Source: Streptomyces sp. NBC_00557 (GTDB lineage: Bacteria > Actinomycetota > Actinomycetes > Streptomycetales > Streptomycetaceae). From it: 64,000 nucleotides of DNA. Shown here in pieces: positions 34,802 to 44,970 of this stretch (its first letter is position 1; every line of letters starts with the position of its first letter). The notes beneath the pieces are model-generated. The model did no database searches, was not told the DNA's origin, and saw nothing but the letters and a program-made list of their open reading frames with translations. The position numbers and the translations under genes are program-made. The DNA lies in NCBI RefSeq assembly GCF_036345995.1, contig NZ_CP107796.1, positions 2,914,001 through 2,978,000 of the forward strand, in the 5' to 3' direction.

Positions 34802-35782
34802 CTAGGACAGCCGCACGCGCGGGTCGATGAAGGCGTACGCGGCGTCGACGATGATGTTGAACAGCAGGATCATGCTGGCGGAGAAGAGCATCACACCGAG
34901 CAGCAGCGGCAGGTCGCTGAAGAAGACGGACTGGACGGCGAGGTTGCCGAGGCCGGGCAGGGAGAAGGTGTACTCGGTGATGATGGCGCCGCCGAACAGC
35001 GAGCCGAGGTCGATGCCGAAGATGGTGACGATCGGAATCAGCGAACCGCGCCAGGCGTAGCGGAAGAAGACGTAAGCGCGGGACATGCCCTTGGCGCGGG
35101 CGGTGCGGACGTGTTCCTCCTGGAGCTGTTCGATCATCGAGGAGCGCGCCATACGGGTGTACTGCGCGGCGAAGATCGTGGAGAGGACCACCCAGGGGAT
35201 GATCAGGCCGGTGAACCAGCTGGCGGGGCCGTGGGTGAACTCGTTGTAGGCGGGCTTGTCGAACCAGTGGGTCTGGTAGACGAGGATCGCCAGGGCCAGC
35301 GGGCCGAGGAAGTAGATCTGCAGCGAGCTGACCACCATGGCGCCCGCGGTGGCCGTCTTGTCGATCAGCGTGCCGCGCCGCCAGGCCGCGAGCAGCCCGG
35401 TGCCGAGACCGACGATCAGGAAGCACACGGCCGCGCCCAGGGTGAGCGAGACGGTGGTGGGCAGCCGGTCCATCAGGGTGCCCCAGACCTGCTCGTTGGT
35501 GTGGTACGAGTACCCGAAGCAGGGGGCGGGGCAGGGGCCCTGGGCGAACTGGCTGCTGCCCATGACGAGGTTGTGCAGGAAGATCCAGTACTGCTCGGTG
35601 ATGGGCTTGTCCAGGCCGAGCACATGGTGGATGTTCGCGATGGCGTCCGGGTTGCAGGTCTTGCCGCACATCATCAGCGCGGGATCCCGGGGCACCCCGA
35701 AGAACAGCACGAACGTGACGATGCTCAGCAGGAACAGAATGACGATGGCACCGATGATCCGGCGGACGAGGAAGCGCAGCAT
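34802..35782 (-). CDS. Operon C: peptide ABC transporter permease (DppB/BldK type)
   Basis: 326 aa, six membrane helices, starting MLRFLVRRIIGAIVILFLLSIVTFVLFFGVPRDP. The EAA loop is RTARAKGMSRAYVFFRYAWRGSL and the end AAYAFIDPRVRLS. The outer-loop cysteine pairs (MMCGKTC and GPCPAPCFGYS) match the operon B paralogue. A very strong 18-bp hairpin (35817-35857) lies between this gene and the binding-protein gene upstream. Confidence 0.92.
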   Translation of the reverse strand: MLRFLVRRIIGAIVILFLLSIVTFVLFFGVPRDPALMMCGKTCNPDAIANIHHVLGLDKPITEQYWIFLHNLVMGSSQFAQGPCPAPCFGYSYHTNEQVWGTLMDRLPTTVSLTLGAAVCFLIVGLGTGLLAAWRRGTLIDKTATAGAMVVSSLQIYFLGPLALAILVYQTHWFDKPAYNEFTHGPASWFTGLIIPWVVLSTIFAAQYTRMARSSMIEQLQEEHVRTARAKGMSRAYVFFRYAWRGSLIPIVTIFGIDLGSLFGGAIITEYTFSLPGLGNLAVQSVFFSDLPLLLGVMLFSASMILLFNIIVDAAYAFIDPRVRLS

Positions 35783-35816
35783 GTCGGGGCAGCTCTCAGA
35801 CGTCGGCGGCCTGGGC

Positions 35817-35857
35817 GGTACCCGGCGCGCCCCCGCGGTGGGGGCGCGCCGGGTACC
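35817..35857 (-). terminator. Intercistronic hairpin after operon C binding-protein gene
   Basis: Perfect 18-bp stem (35817-35834 with 35840-35857) and 5-nt loop GCGGT, 12 nt downstream of the binding-protein stop and about 35 nt before the permease start on the minus strand. No T run. The equivalent place in operon B also has a hairpin with a different sequence. Probable role: raise the binding-protein mRNA over the downstream genes. Confidence 0.75.
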
Positions 35858-35869
35858 GGCGGGGGACGG

Positions 35870-37678
35870 TTACTTGATGTAGAGGCGACGCGGGTCGATG
35901 CCGCCGATCACGTCGTCGTAGACGAGGCCGCCGACCTTGGAGCCGGCGATCTGGACCTGCTTGTAGTACGCGGTGGGGACGACGTTGACGACGTCCTTGA
36001 CGATGTACTCGTCCAGCTTCTCCCACTCGGCCGCGGCCTTGACCGGGTCGGTGATCGTGTTGATCCGGTCGATCTCGCTGTTGATCTTCGGGTCGTTGAC
36101 CTGCGAGTAGTTCTGCGCGCCGTCGGCGATCACGCGGCCGTCGTACAGCGGCGGGATCACGGTCGAGGCGGACGGCCAGTCGGCGCCCCACGCGGTGTGG
36201 AAGATGTCGTAGTTGTTGTTCAGCTTGGAGACCTGGTCGTAGTAGGTCTCAGCCGGGATCTCCTGGCGCTGGACGTTGAAGCCGGCCTTCTTCAGGCCCG
36301 CCGCCATGGCCGTGGAGTACTGCTGGCCCTCGGGGGTGTTGATGTAGCCGAAGGTCAGCTTCATGTTGAGCTTGCCGGCCTTCTTCAGCAGCTCCTTCGC
36401 CTTCGCCGGGTCACCGCCGGGGTTCTTCTTCTTGCCCCACGGGTCGAAGGAGGCGTTGTAGCCGGAGACGGTCGGGGAGAGCAGGCCGCCCGCGACCTCC
36501 ATGGCGTCGTTGCCGCCGTAGGCGCGCACGAACGGGGTGATGGGCAGCGCGTAGGCGATGGCCTCGCGGACCGTCTTGTCCTTCATGGCCGGGTGGCTCA
36601 TGTTGATGTTCATCTGGCCGACGTACGGCTGGTAGCCGGAGACCGTGCGCGACTTCATCTTCGGGTCGCGCAGCACCTGGGAGAGGTTGCCCGCGTCGAC
36701 CTGGTTGTTGAAGCTGACGCCGGTCTGGTCGGGGCCGCTGTCGGCGAGCAGGGACTTGGTGGAGGTCTCGAACTGCTGGTTGAACGTGATGTTGAACTGG
36801 TCCACGTACTGGTGCCGGATCGGGTCCGTCTTCGGGTCCCAGTTCGGGTTCTTGACCAGCACCATCGACTTGCCGGACTTGAACGACTGGATCTTGTACG
36901 GGCCGGTCACCACCGGGTTCTTGTCGTACCGCTCCTTGGTGTCGCCCTTCTGGGAGACGACCGCGTAGCCGGCCATGGCCAGCGCGTAGGGCAGGTCGGC
37001 GTGCGGCTTCTTGAAGTGGAAGACGATGGTCTTGTCGTCCGGGGTCGACAGGACGGAGTCGGGCAGGTGCTTGCCCTTGTACGGGCCGCCCGGCAGCAGC
37101 TTGCGGTAGGTGGCGCCGGGCGTGTCGGCGAGCCACTGCTGCACGTAGGTGGGGCCCTGGTTGATGAACGGCGCGAAGAGCCGCTCGATGCTCCAGCGGA
37201 TGTCCTTGGACGTGATCGGGCTGCCGTCCTGGAACTTGATGCCGTCCTTCAGCGTGTACTTCCAGGTCTTGCCGCCGTCGGAGGTGGTGCCGGAGTCGGT
37301 GGCGAGGTCGCCGACCACCTCGTGCTGGTGACCGTCGTTGCCGATGGTCTTGTAGCCGGTCAGGCCTCTGTGCAGAAGCTGCGCGACGGACATCTCGTCG
37401 GAGACGTAGATCTGGCCCGGGTCGAGGTGCGCGTACGAGTCCCGCTGCAGCACCTCCATGGTGCCGCCGGACTTGGCACCGGGCACGGCGGCCGCGGGGC
37501 CGGTGGAGTCCGCGGCGCCGCCGAACTTGATCGACGCCTGCTGCCGCTTGGCGTCCTGCTGGTCCTTCTTGTCGTTGGTGCCGGTGTCGCTGCCGCCCTT
37601 GCTGCAACCGGTGAGCACGAGGGCTCCGGCGGCGAGCACGGAGAGCGTGCTGTAGACGTGGCGTCCGCCCCTACTCAT
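35870..37678 (-). CDS. Operon C: peptide-binding lipoprotein (BldKB-like)
   Basis: About 602 aa SBP family 5. Sec lipoprotein signal with lipobox VLTGC near residue 24, followed by an Asp/Lys/Gln-rich linker. AIAYALPITPFVRAYGGND and HTAWGADWPSASTVIPPLYD are typical of this family. ATG at 37678 is chosen; a GTG five codons upstream (37693) is possible. It shares architecture with the operon B binding protein but differs in export signal and sequence, so the two probably prefer different ligands. In S. coelicolor the equivalent protein is needed for aerial growth. Confidence 0.88.
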   Translation of the reverse strand: MSRGGRHVYSTLSVLAAGALVLTGCSKGGSDTGTNDKKDQQDAKRQQASIKFGGAADSTGPAAAVPGAKSGGTMEVLQRDSYAHLDPGQIYVSDEMSVAQLLHRGLTGYKTIGNDGHQHEVVGDLATDSGTTSDGGKTWKYTLKDGIKFQDGSPITSKDIRWSIERLFAPFINQGPTYVQQWLADTPGATYRKLLPGGPYKGKHLPDSVLSTPDDKTIVFHFKKPHADLPYALAMAGYAVVSQKGDTKERYDKNPVVTGPYKIQSFKSGKSMVLVKNPNWDPKTDPIRHQYVDQFNITFNQQFETSTKSLLADSGPDQTGVSFNNQVDAGNLSQVLRDPKMKSRTVSGYQPYVGQMNINMSHPAMKDKTVREAIAYALPITPFVRAYGGNDAMEVAGGLLSPTVSGYNASFDPWGKKKNPGGDPAKAKELLKKAGKLNMKLTFGYINTPEGQQYSTAMAAGLKKAGFNVQRQEIPAETYYDQVSKLNNNYDIFHTAWGADWPSASTVIPPLYDGRVIADGAQNYSQVNDPKINSEIDRINTITDPVKAAAEWEKLDEYIVKDVVNVVPTAYYKQVQIAGSKVGGLVYDDVIGGIDPRRLYIK

Positions 37679-37735
37679 CACGAAATTTCCCACCCATCCT
37701 TGAAACTGACGTTCCGTGTGGTTGACGTACTGCGG

Positions 37736-38770
37736 TCAGCGCGCGGTCTTGGGGTCGAAGGCGTCCCTGACCGAGTCCCCGAGCAGGTTGAACGCGACGA
37801 CGAAGATGATCATCGATACGCCGGGGAAGAACATGTAGGTGATGTCGTTCTGCATCACCAGTTCGGTGGACGCCTTGGAGAACATCTGCCCCCAGTCCGG
37901 CGTCGGTTCGACGATGCCGACACCCAGGTAGGACAGACCGGCCTCGGCCGTCACGAAGTTGGGCAGCATGTACGTCGCCTGCACCAGCAGCGGGGTGACG
38001 ATGTTCGGCAGGATCTCCTTGCGGATGATCCGCCACGGCGAGGCTCCGCTGACCTTGGCCGCCTCGATGAACTCCCGTTCCCGCAGGGCGAGTGCGGTGC
38101 CGCGGAGGATACGGGCGAGACCCATCCAGCCCAGGAACCACTGGACGAGGATCAGGGCCACCACGCGGACATAGGTGGGTGTCTCGTCGCGGGGACTGAC
38201 GAACAGCGACACCACGACCGGCATGCTGGCGATGAAGAACAGCTGCGCCGGGAAGGCGAGCAGGAAGTCGATGACACGGCCGATGAAGTAGTCGGCCTTG
38301 CCGCCGAGATAGCCGGCCGCGACACCGAGCAGGATGCCGGTCACCACGACCGCGATGGTGACGGCGACCGAGATCATCAGCGAGGTGCGGATGCCGTAGA
38401 TCAGCTTGGTGAAGACGTCGTAGCCGTTGCCGGGTTCGAGGCCGAACCAGAAGTCGCTGCTGATACCGCCGTTGGGCTGGACCGGAACGCCTGCGCTGTC
38501 GAAGAGTTCCGGGCGTTCGTCCGCGTACACCGTGTAGGGGTTCTTCCCGTACAGCTTGGCGATCAGCGGGGCGAGCAGTGCGATCAGAAAGAAGAAGCCC
38601 ACGACGTAGGCCGAGATCACGCCCGTGCGGTCGCGTTTGAAGCGCAGCCACATCAGCTGGCCGGGAGACCGGCCCTCGAGCTTGACGGCTTCGCTCTTCG
38701 CCTCCGGCCCTGGTTCGCCGTCGACGACGACCGAAGTCCCGCCGCCCTCAATGTCGATAGGACTTGTCAC
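37736..38770 (-). CDS. Operon C: peptide ABC transporter permease (DppC/BldK type)
   Basis: 344 aa, first gene of operon C. A ~45-residue cytoplasmic tail precedes QLMWLRFKRDRTGVISAYVV and six membrane helices. The EAA loop is AAKVSGASPWRIIRKEILPN and the end SVRDAFDPKTAR. It is paralogous to 25345-26376. The 490-bp gene-free region upstream should hold the operon promoter. It would be the bldKA equivalent under the synteny argument. Confidence 0.9.
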   Translation of the reverse strand: MTSPIDIEGGGTSVVVDGEPGPEAKSEAVKLEGRSPGQLMWLRFKRDRTGVISAYVVGFFFLIALLAPLIAKLYGKNPYTVYADERPELFDSAGVPVQPNGGISSDFWFGLEPGNGYDVFTKLIYGIRTSLMISVAVTIAVVVTGILLGVAAGYLGGKADYFIGRVIDFLLAFPAQLFFIASMPVVVSLFVSPRDETPTYVRVVALILVQWFLGWMGLARILRGTALALREREFIEAAKVSGASPWRIIRKEILPNIVTPLLVQATYMLPNFVTAEAGLSYLGVGIVEPTPDWGQMFSKASTELVMQNDITYMFFPGVSMIIFVVAFNLLGDSVRDAFDPKTAR

Positions 38771-39260
38771 GGTTCGTCCGTTTCACAGGTATGAGTGTGA
38801 GTGGTGCCCGGGTATGCCGAGTACGCGCGAAACCGCAGGGGGACGCGCGTAGTTCTACAGCCGATTCACACCGCTGGAATGGACGGACCGACCCACCTGG
38901 TGTGTGTGACGGCGCGCATGGGGGTTCCTCCTCATGACTTCACGTGTTCACCGAACGGAGAGGGTTTCCGTCTTCCCTCCGACACCCCTGACGGAGGGTC
39001 AGACACCCCCTGGTGCTCGTGAGTCGTGCGCTGTCCCCACAGCGCGAGACCCATTGACCCGAGCGCTACGCGGCTAACTATCTGCCATGGGTCCACCACC
39101 GACCACTGCCCGTAGATCTCAATTCAGTCACAGCTCACTGCTAGACCTTCCAAAATCTGGACAAACTGTTCGAGCGAAGAAGGCGCGAAACGGACTTGTT
39201 ACATGGGTATCGGTCAGCGATCTCCGCATGCCGGACATACGCACCACAAAATCGGGTTGC
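38771..39260. other. Control region upstream of operon C
   Basis: 490 bp without a credible gene between operon C and the typA terminator, with an AT-rich right half. Visible elements are CACGTG at 38941, a hairpin CCCTCCG / CGGAGGG at about 38975-38998 with a repeated GACACCCC, and ATTGACCCGAGC near 39053, a string also found after operon B (about 31494). Any promoter of operon C must lie here, but I cannot place it firmly. Confidence 0.5.
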
Positions 39261-39299
39261 AAAAAGCCCGGACGCCCCCATGCTGGGGGCGCCCGGGCT
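39261..39299 (-). terminator. Rho-independent terminator of typA
   Basis: 16-bp stem (39265-39280 with 39284-39299) with one A-C mismatch and a 3-nt loop, followed on the minus strand by five T residues. It lies 15 nt after the typA stop. The clearest intrinsic terminator in the window. Confidence 0.88.
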
Positions 39300-39313
39300 C
39301 GGTTGCCGGCTGA

Positions 39314-41230
<1,917 letters not shown>

Positions 41231-41382
41231 AGTGCGGCGAACTCCCGGGGTTGAGGAAAGCCTGCGCGTACGTGTGCGTTACGCGGGCCCTGCCGGGCTT
41301 GACACGCCACGGCCTCACCCCATGGTACGTGGCCCCGGGACGGTCGGCTCCGCCGGGCCGTGTGACCACGGCCCCGCCAAGG

Positions 41383-43515
41383 TCATCCCGTGGGGCCGGC
41401 CGTGGCCCCCGCGCCCTGCTTCACGCCCTTCTTCAGATAGCCCATGTCCTCGTAGACCGGGGTCTGGAATCCGAAGGCCCCGGCGTTGACCAGGTTCTTC
41501 CGCACCGCCACCAGCTGCGGCCGCTGGTAGAGGGGGATGGAGCCGGCCGCCGCCCAGATCCGGGAGTCCGCCTTGCGGATCAGCGACACTTCCTCGTCCT
41601 CGTCCAGCGTCGTGGCGGCCTCGTCGAAGAGCTGGTCGACCTGGTCGGTGCCGACCCGGGTGTAGTTCTGCTCGACGTTCACCGAGCCGTCGGCCGCCGG
41701 CGCCGGCTTGGCGTACACCGGCCGGTCGTCCGTCGCGGGGAACGCCGAGGACGGCCAGGAGTACAGGGCGAGGTCGTAGTCGCCGGAGGCGACGTGGTCC
41801 TTGAAGAAGCTCGCGTCCGGCACCTTGGTGATCGTCGTGCGGATGCCGATCCGCTCCAGCATGGCGGAGATCCGCGCCGCGACCGCTTTCAGCGTCTCGG
41901 AGCCGGGGCCCGTGGGGAGCACGAAGCGCAGCAGCAGCGGCTTGCCGTCCTTGGCGAGCGGCTGCACCACGGCGGCGGGCGCGGCCGTGCCCTGCGGGGC
42001 GTACGCGCCCTGAGCGCCGCCGTGCCGGCCCTCCTGCGCCAGATGCCGGTCGCCCTCGTCCCCGCGCCCGCGGTTCTTGCCGTCCCCCTCCTCGGTGTCG
42101 CCGCTGTTCTTGTCGCGCTCGGGACCGGCGGCGTTCTGGCCCTTCTTCTTCTGCTGCTCCTGTGCCGTGTCCGGCTGCTTGACGGGGCCGCCCGGCACCC
42201 AGCCGGCGTCGGTGAGCAGCGCCTGAGCCTCCTTGGTGTCCTGGCCGCCGAGCGCGCCGCTGTTGTCGGCGTAGGCGGGCTGCCCGGACAGGGCGAGGTG
42301 GCTGCCGACCGGGACGGCGGGCAGCCCGAGCGGGCCGAGCACCAGCCTGGCCAGCTCCTTGCGGTCCAGGGCGCGGGCGACGGCCCTGCGGACGCGTTCG
42401 TCGGCGAGGGGGCCCTGGGAGCCGTTGAGGGCGAGCTGGGTGTAGGCGGGCTCCAGCGACCTGCGGACGACGACGTCGTGCAGCGCCTGCTGCTCGTCCA
42501 GGTACCGGACGATGTCCTTGCGCAGCTTCTTCCCGCCGGCCTCGGCCTCCTCGGCGCCGAGGCCGTGCGCCAGCGCCCAGGAGCGCAGCTTCTTCACGGA
42601 GGTCTTGCCGGAGCCCTGCACCGGGTTCGGGGCGCCGTGGGCGGCGAGGCCGATCCGCTTCGCGTCGCCGGGTTCGACGTCGGCGATGTCGACGCTGCCG
42701 TCGGCGAGCGCGGCGACCCGCTGGTCGCGGGGTACGGCGTGCAGCACGATGTGGGCCAGCTTGGCGCGCTTGCCCCACCAGCGCGGGTTGCGGGTGAGGA
42801 CGACGTCCTTCCTGGCGGTGTCGACCTTCTCCACCGTGAAGGGCCCGGCGGTGATCTGCAGCTTGCGGCGGGCGCCGTCGTTGAAGGCGCCCGGGCTGCC
42901 CATGACCTGCTTCGGGTACAGCGGGGAGAACAGCGACTTCCAGTCGGCGTAGGGCCGCGAGAAGGTGACCCGGACCTGCCGGTCGTCGGCGCCGCGTTCG
43001 ATCTTCTCGATGCGGTCGTAGCCGGCGTTGCGGGCCGTCCAGTAGGCGCTGTTCTTCCCGGACAGGGCGCGCCACTGGGCGGCGAAGTCGGCGGCGCCGA
43101 TCGCCCGGCCGTCGCTCCAGACGGCCTGCTGGTTCAGCTTGTACAGCACGACCTGGCGCGGCTCGGTCTCGATGACCTTGGCCGACTCCAGGTAGGCGGG
43201 GTTGGGCACCGGCCGGCCGCTCGGGTCCAGCCGGAACATCGAGGGCAGGACGGCCTGGGCGACCCGGGTGGTGCCGGCGTCCGCGTCCGCCTGGAAGGTG
43301 TTCAGCGTCGCGGGAACGGCGTCGAGGGCCCACTTCAGAGTGCCGCCATCGACGACCAGGCCGCGGGCGGCCGGAGCGATGTCCTGCCCGGCCAGGGGCT
43401 TGCTGACCTTCTCGTCGGAGCCGCACCCGGCGAGGAACGGCACCGCGAGCGCGCCCGCGGTCAGGAAGGCGACCGATCGCCTGACGGCGCGCGGTCCGAC
43501 TCCGTCGTGGGACAT
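41383..43515 (-). CDS. Orphan ABC substrate-binding lipoprotein (SBP family 5)
   Basis: 710 aa, longer than usual for the family. Signal peptide with lipobox FLAGC near residue 31. Family-5 features include KLNQQAVWSDGRAIGAADFAAQWRAL and RRAVARALDRKELARLVLG. A hydrophilic low-complexity insert (QEQQKKKGQNAAGPERDKNSG...) interrupts the middle, about residues 445-510. No permease or ATPase genes adjoin it, so it may feed one of the transporters in this window or act as a sensor. ATG at 43515 has GGAGG upstream. Paired 15-nt direct repeats lie 49-89 bp before the start. Confidence 0.87.
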   Translation of the reverse strand: MSHDGVGPRAVRRSVAFLTAGALAVPFLAGCGSDEKVSKPLAGQDIAPAARGLVVDGGTLKWALDAVPATLNTFQADADAGTTRVAQAVLPSMFRLDPSGRPVPNPAYLESAKVIETEPRQVVLYKLNQQAVWSDGRAIGAADFAAQWRALSGKNSAYWTARNAGYDRIEKIERGADDRQVRVTFSRPYADWKSLFSPLYPKQVMGSPGAFNDGARRKLQITAGPFTVEKVDTARKDVVLTRNPRWWGKRAKLAHIVLHAVPRDQRVAALADGSVDIADVEPGDAKRIGLAAHGAPNPVQGSGKTSVKKLRSWALAHGLGAEEAEAGGKKLRKDIVRYLDEQQALHDVVVRRSLEPAYTQLALNGSQGPLADERVRRAVARALDRKELARLVLGPLGLPAVPVGSHLALSGQPAYADNSGALGGQDTKEAQALLTDAGWVPGGPVKQPDTAQEQQKKKGQNAAGPERDKNSGDTEEGDGKNRGRGDEGDRHLAQEGRHGGAQGAYAPQGTAAPAAVVQPLAKDGKPLLLRFVLPTGPGSETLKAVAARISAMLERIGIRTTITKVPDASFFKDHVASGDYDLALYSWPSSAFPATDDRPVYAKPAPAADGSVNVEQNYTRVGTDQVDQLFDEAATTLDEDEEVSLIRKADSRIWAAAGSIPLYQRPQLVAVRKNLVNAGAFGFQTPVYEDMGYLKKGVKQGAGATAGPTG

Positions 43516-43830
43516 CTCTGCTACCTCCGGGAAGCCGCGGGCTTTATGCTCACATTTGTCGGAATATGGAGCTGATCACCTTTGGCGGTATATGGAGCTG
43601 ATCAGATCTATGCGGCCCACTGAAGAGGAAAGGATCCGGCCGGCGCGGGAGACACGGCGACGACGGGCGGCAGCCTCACCCGTGTGGCGTAACGCCACCG
43701 GTGATGCATCCGCACGCCTCCGCCAATCGCTGCACACGCCTTCACATGGGCAGGTGTGACGCGCAACACTCCAAGGCGCATGAACGTCGCCGCTCAGGGC
43801 CCGCCGGACCCGCGGAAGTGAGGGCAAGCC
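43516..43830. other. Divergent control region of orphan binding protein and sdh operon
   Basis: 315 bp with no gene. ATATGGAGCTGATCA occurs at 43564-43578 and again at 43590-43604, a 26-bp period; each includes the palindrome TGATCA. They lie 49-89 bp upstream of the orphan lipoprotein start. No clear promoter for the sdh side was identified. Confidence 0.6.
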
Positions 43831-44121
43831 ATGTCCGTGCACGACGACATCACCTCGGTCCAGCGCTCTCTCGACGACCTGTACCGGTCGCTGGGGCGCC
43901 TGGAGCACCAGCTCGGCAGCGGCGGCCTGGAGATGCGCCGGGTCCGGCTGGACGCCGACCATCTGCGGGAGAGCGTGGCACTGCTGCGCGAGGCGGCCGC
44001 CGCGCCGGACGCACCCCGCCGCCCCGACCTCGTCACCATCTCCGACGCGCCCTACGACCTGAGCCTGTGGACGGACACGGACGACGAGGGTCTGGGCGCC
44101 CGCGACCGCCACGCCCCCTGA
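43831..44121 (+). CDS. Small coiled-coil-like protein upstream of sdh genes
   Basis: 96 aa, charged, helical for residues 1-55 (SVQRSLDDLYRSLGRLEHQL...) with heptad-like Leu spacing, then a Pro-rich turn and an acidic tail (SLWTDTDDEGLG). No signal, no known motif. ATG at 43831 has AGGGCAAG upstream. It sits 21 nt ahead of the cytochrome subunit gene on the same strand, so it is probably the first gene of the sdh operon. Function unknown. Confidence 0.7.
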   Translation: MSVHDDITSVQRSLDDLYRSLGRLEHQLGSGGLEMRRVRLDADHLRESVALLREAAAAPDAPRRPDLVTISDAPYDLSLWTDTDDEGLGARDRHAP

Positions 44122-44142
44122 TCCCGAAGACCGGAGCCCGCC

Positions 44143-44964
44143 TTGGCCACTGGTACGGAACCCCAACAGAACAGCGGCGGCGTACGGACCGGTGCGCGCG
44201 CCGCGATCACCGCCCCGCACCTGCGGACCGACCGCTGGTGGCTGGCGCCCGCCGTCACCGCGGCCGGTCTGCTGGCCTTCGTCGTCTACTCGACCTGGCG
44301 GGCCTTCGCGAACGCCCACTACTACTCGGCGCCGTACGTCTCGCCGTTCTACTCGCCGTGTCTGGCGCAGAACTGCAAGAACATGCCCGCGGGCCCGAAC
44401 GCCGATCTCTTCGGCGCCTGGTGGGCGATCTCCCCGGCGATCATCATCCTGATCTTCCCGCTGGGCTTCCGCCTCACCTGCTACTACTACCGCAAGGCGT
44501 ACTACCGCAGCTTCTGGGCGTCCCCGCCGGCCTGCGCGGTGGCCGAGCCGCACAGGAAGTACACCGGTGAGACGCGCTTCCCGCTGATCCTGCAGAACGT
44601 CCACCGGTACTTCTTCTACGCGGCGATCCTGGTCGCGGGCGTGCTGACGTACGACACCGTGCTGTCCTTCCGCGACACGCACGAGCACTGGGGCCACATG
44701 GGCCTCGGTACCCTGGTCTTCCTGGTCAACATCGCGCTGATCTGGGCCTACACCATCTCCTGTCACTCCTGCCGGCACATCGTCGGCGGCAAGCTCAAGC
44801 ACTTCTCCGCACACCCCGTGCGCTACCGGGCGTGGCAGTTCGTGGGCAGGCTCAACGCCCGCCACATGCAGCTGGCCTGGGCGTCGCTGCTGAGCGTGGC
44901 GCTCGCCGACTTCTACGTCTATCTCGTCGCGTCCGGGGTCTTCGCCGACCCGCGCTTCTTCTAG
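44143..44964 (+). CDS. Succinate dehydrogenase/fumarate reductase membrane subunit
   Basis: 273 aa. About five membrane helices (roughly residues 35-52, 90-112, 155-178, 190-210, 245-265) match the single-subunit cytochrome b-type anchor of actinobacterial complex II. Conserved histidines in NVHRYFFYAAIL, HWGHMGLG and NARHMQLAW are candidate haem ligands. It starts with TTG (TTGGCCACTGG). The flavoprotein gene begins 7 nt after its stop. It anchors SdhAB and passes electrons to menaquinone. Confidence 0.82.
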   Translation: MATGTEPQQNSGGVRTGARAAITAPHLRTDRWWLAPAVTAAGLLAFVVYSTWRAFANAHYYSAPYVSPFYSPCLAQNCKNMPAGPNADLFGAWWAISPAIIILIFPLGFRLTCYYYRKAYYRSFWASPPACAVAEPHRKYTGETRFPLILQNVHRYFFYAAILVAGVLTYDTVLSFRDTHEHWGHMGLGTLVFLVNIALIWAYTISCHSCRHIVGGKLKHFSAHPVRYRAWQFVGRLNARHMQLAWASLLSVALADFYVYLVASGVFADPRFF

Positions 44965-44970
44965 GAACAG

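Noticed and set aside
34445..38794. Very long open frame on the plus strand (about 1450 codons) opposite operon C
   Set aside because: It is the antisense of five well-supported transporter genes. Its composition (Val/Gly/Asp/Arg/Leu repeats) is the usual GC-rich shadow, with no motif.
39087..39310. Plus-strand open frame starting at an ATG upstream of typA's end
   Set aside because: It reads through the typA terminator hairpin and into antisense of typA; no ribosome site or protein-like composition.
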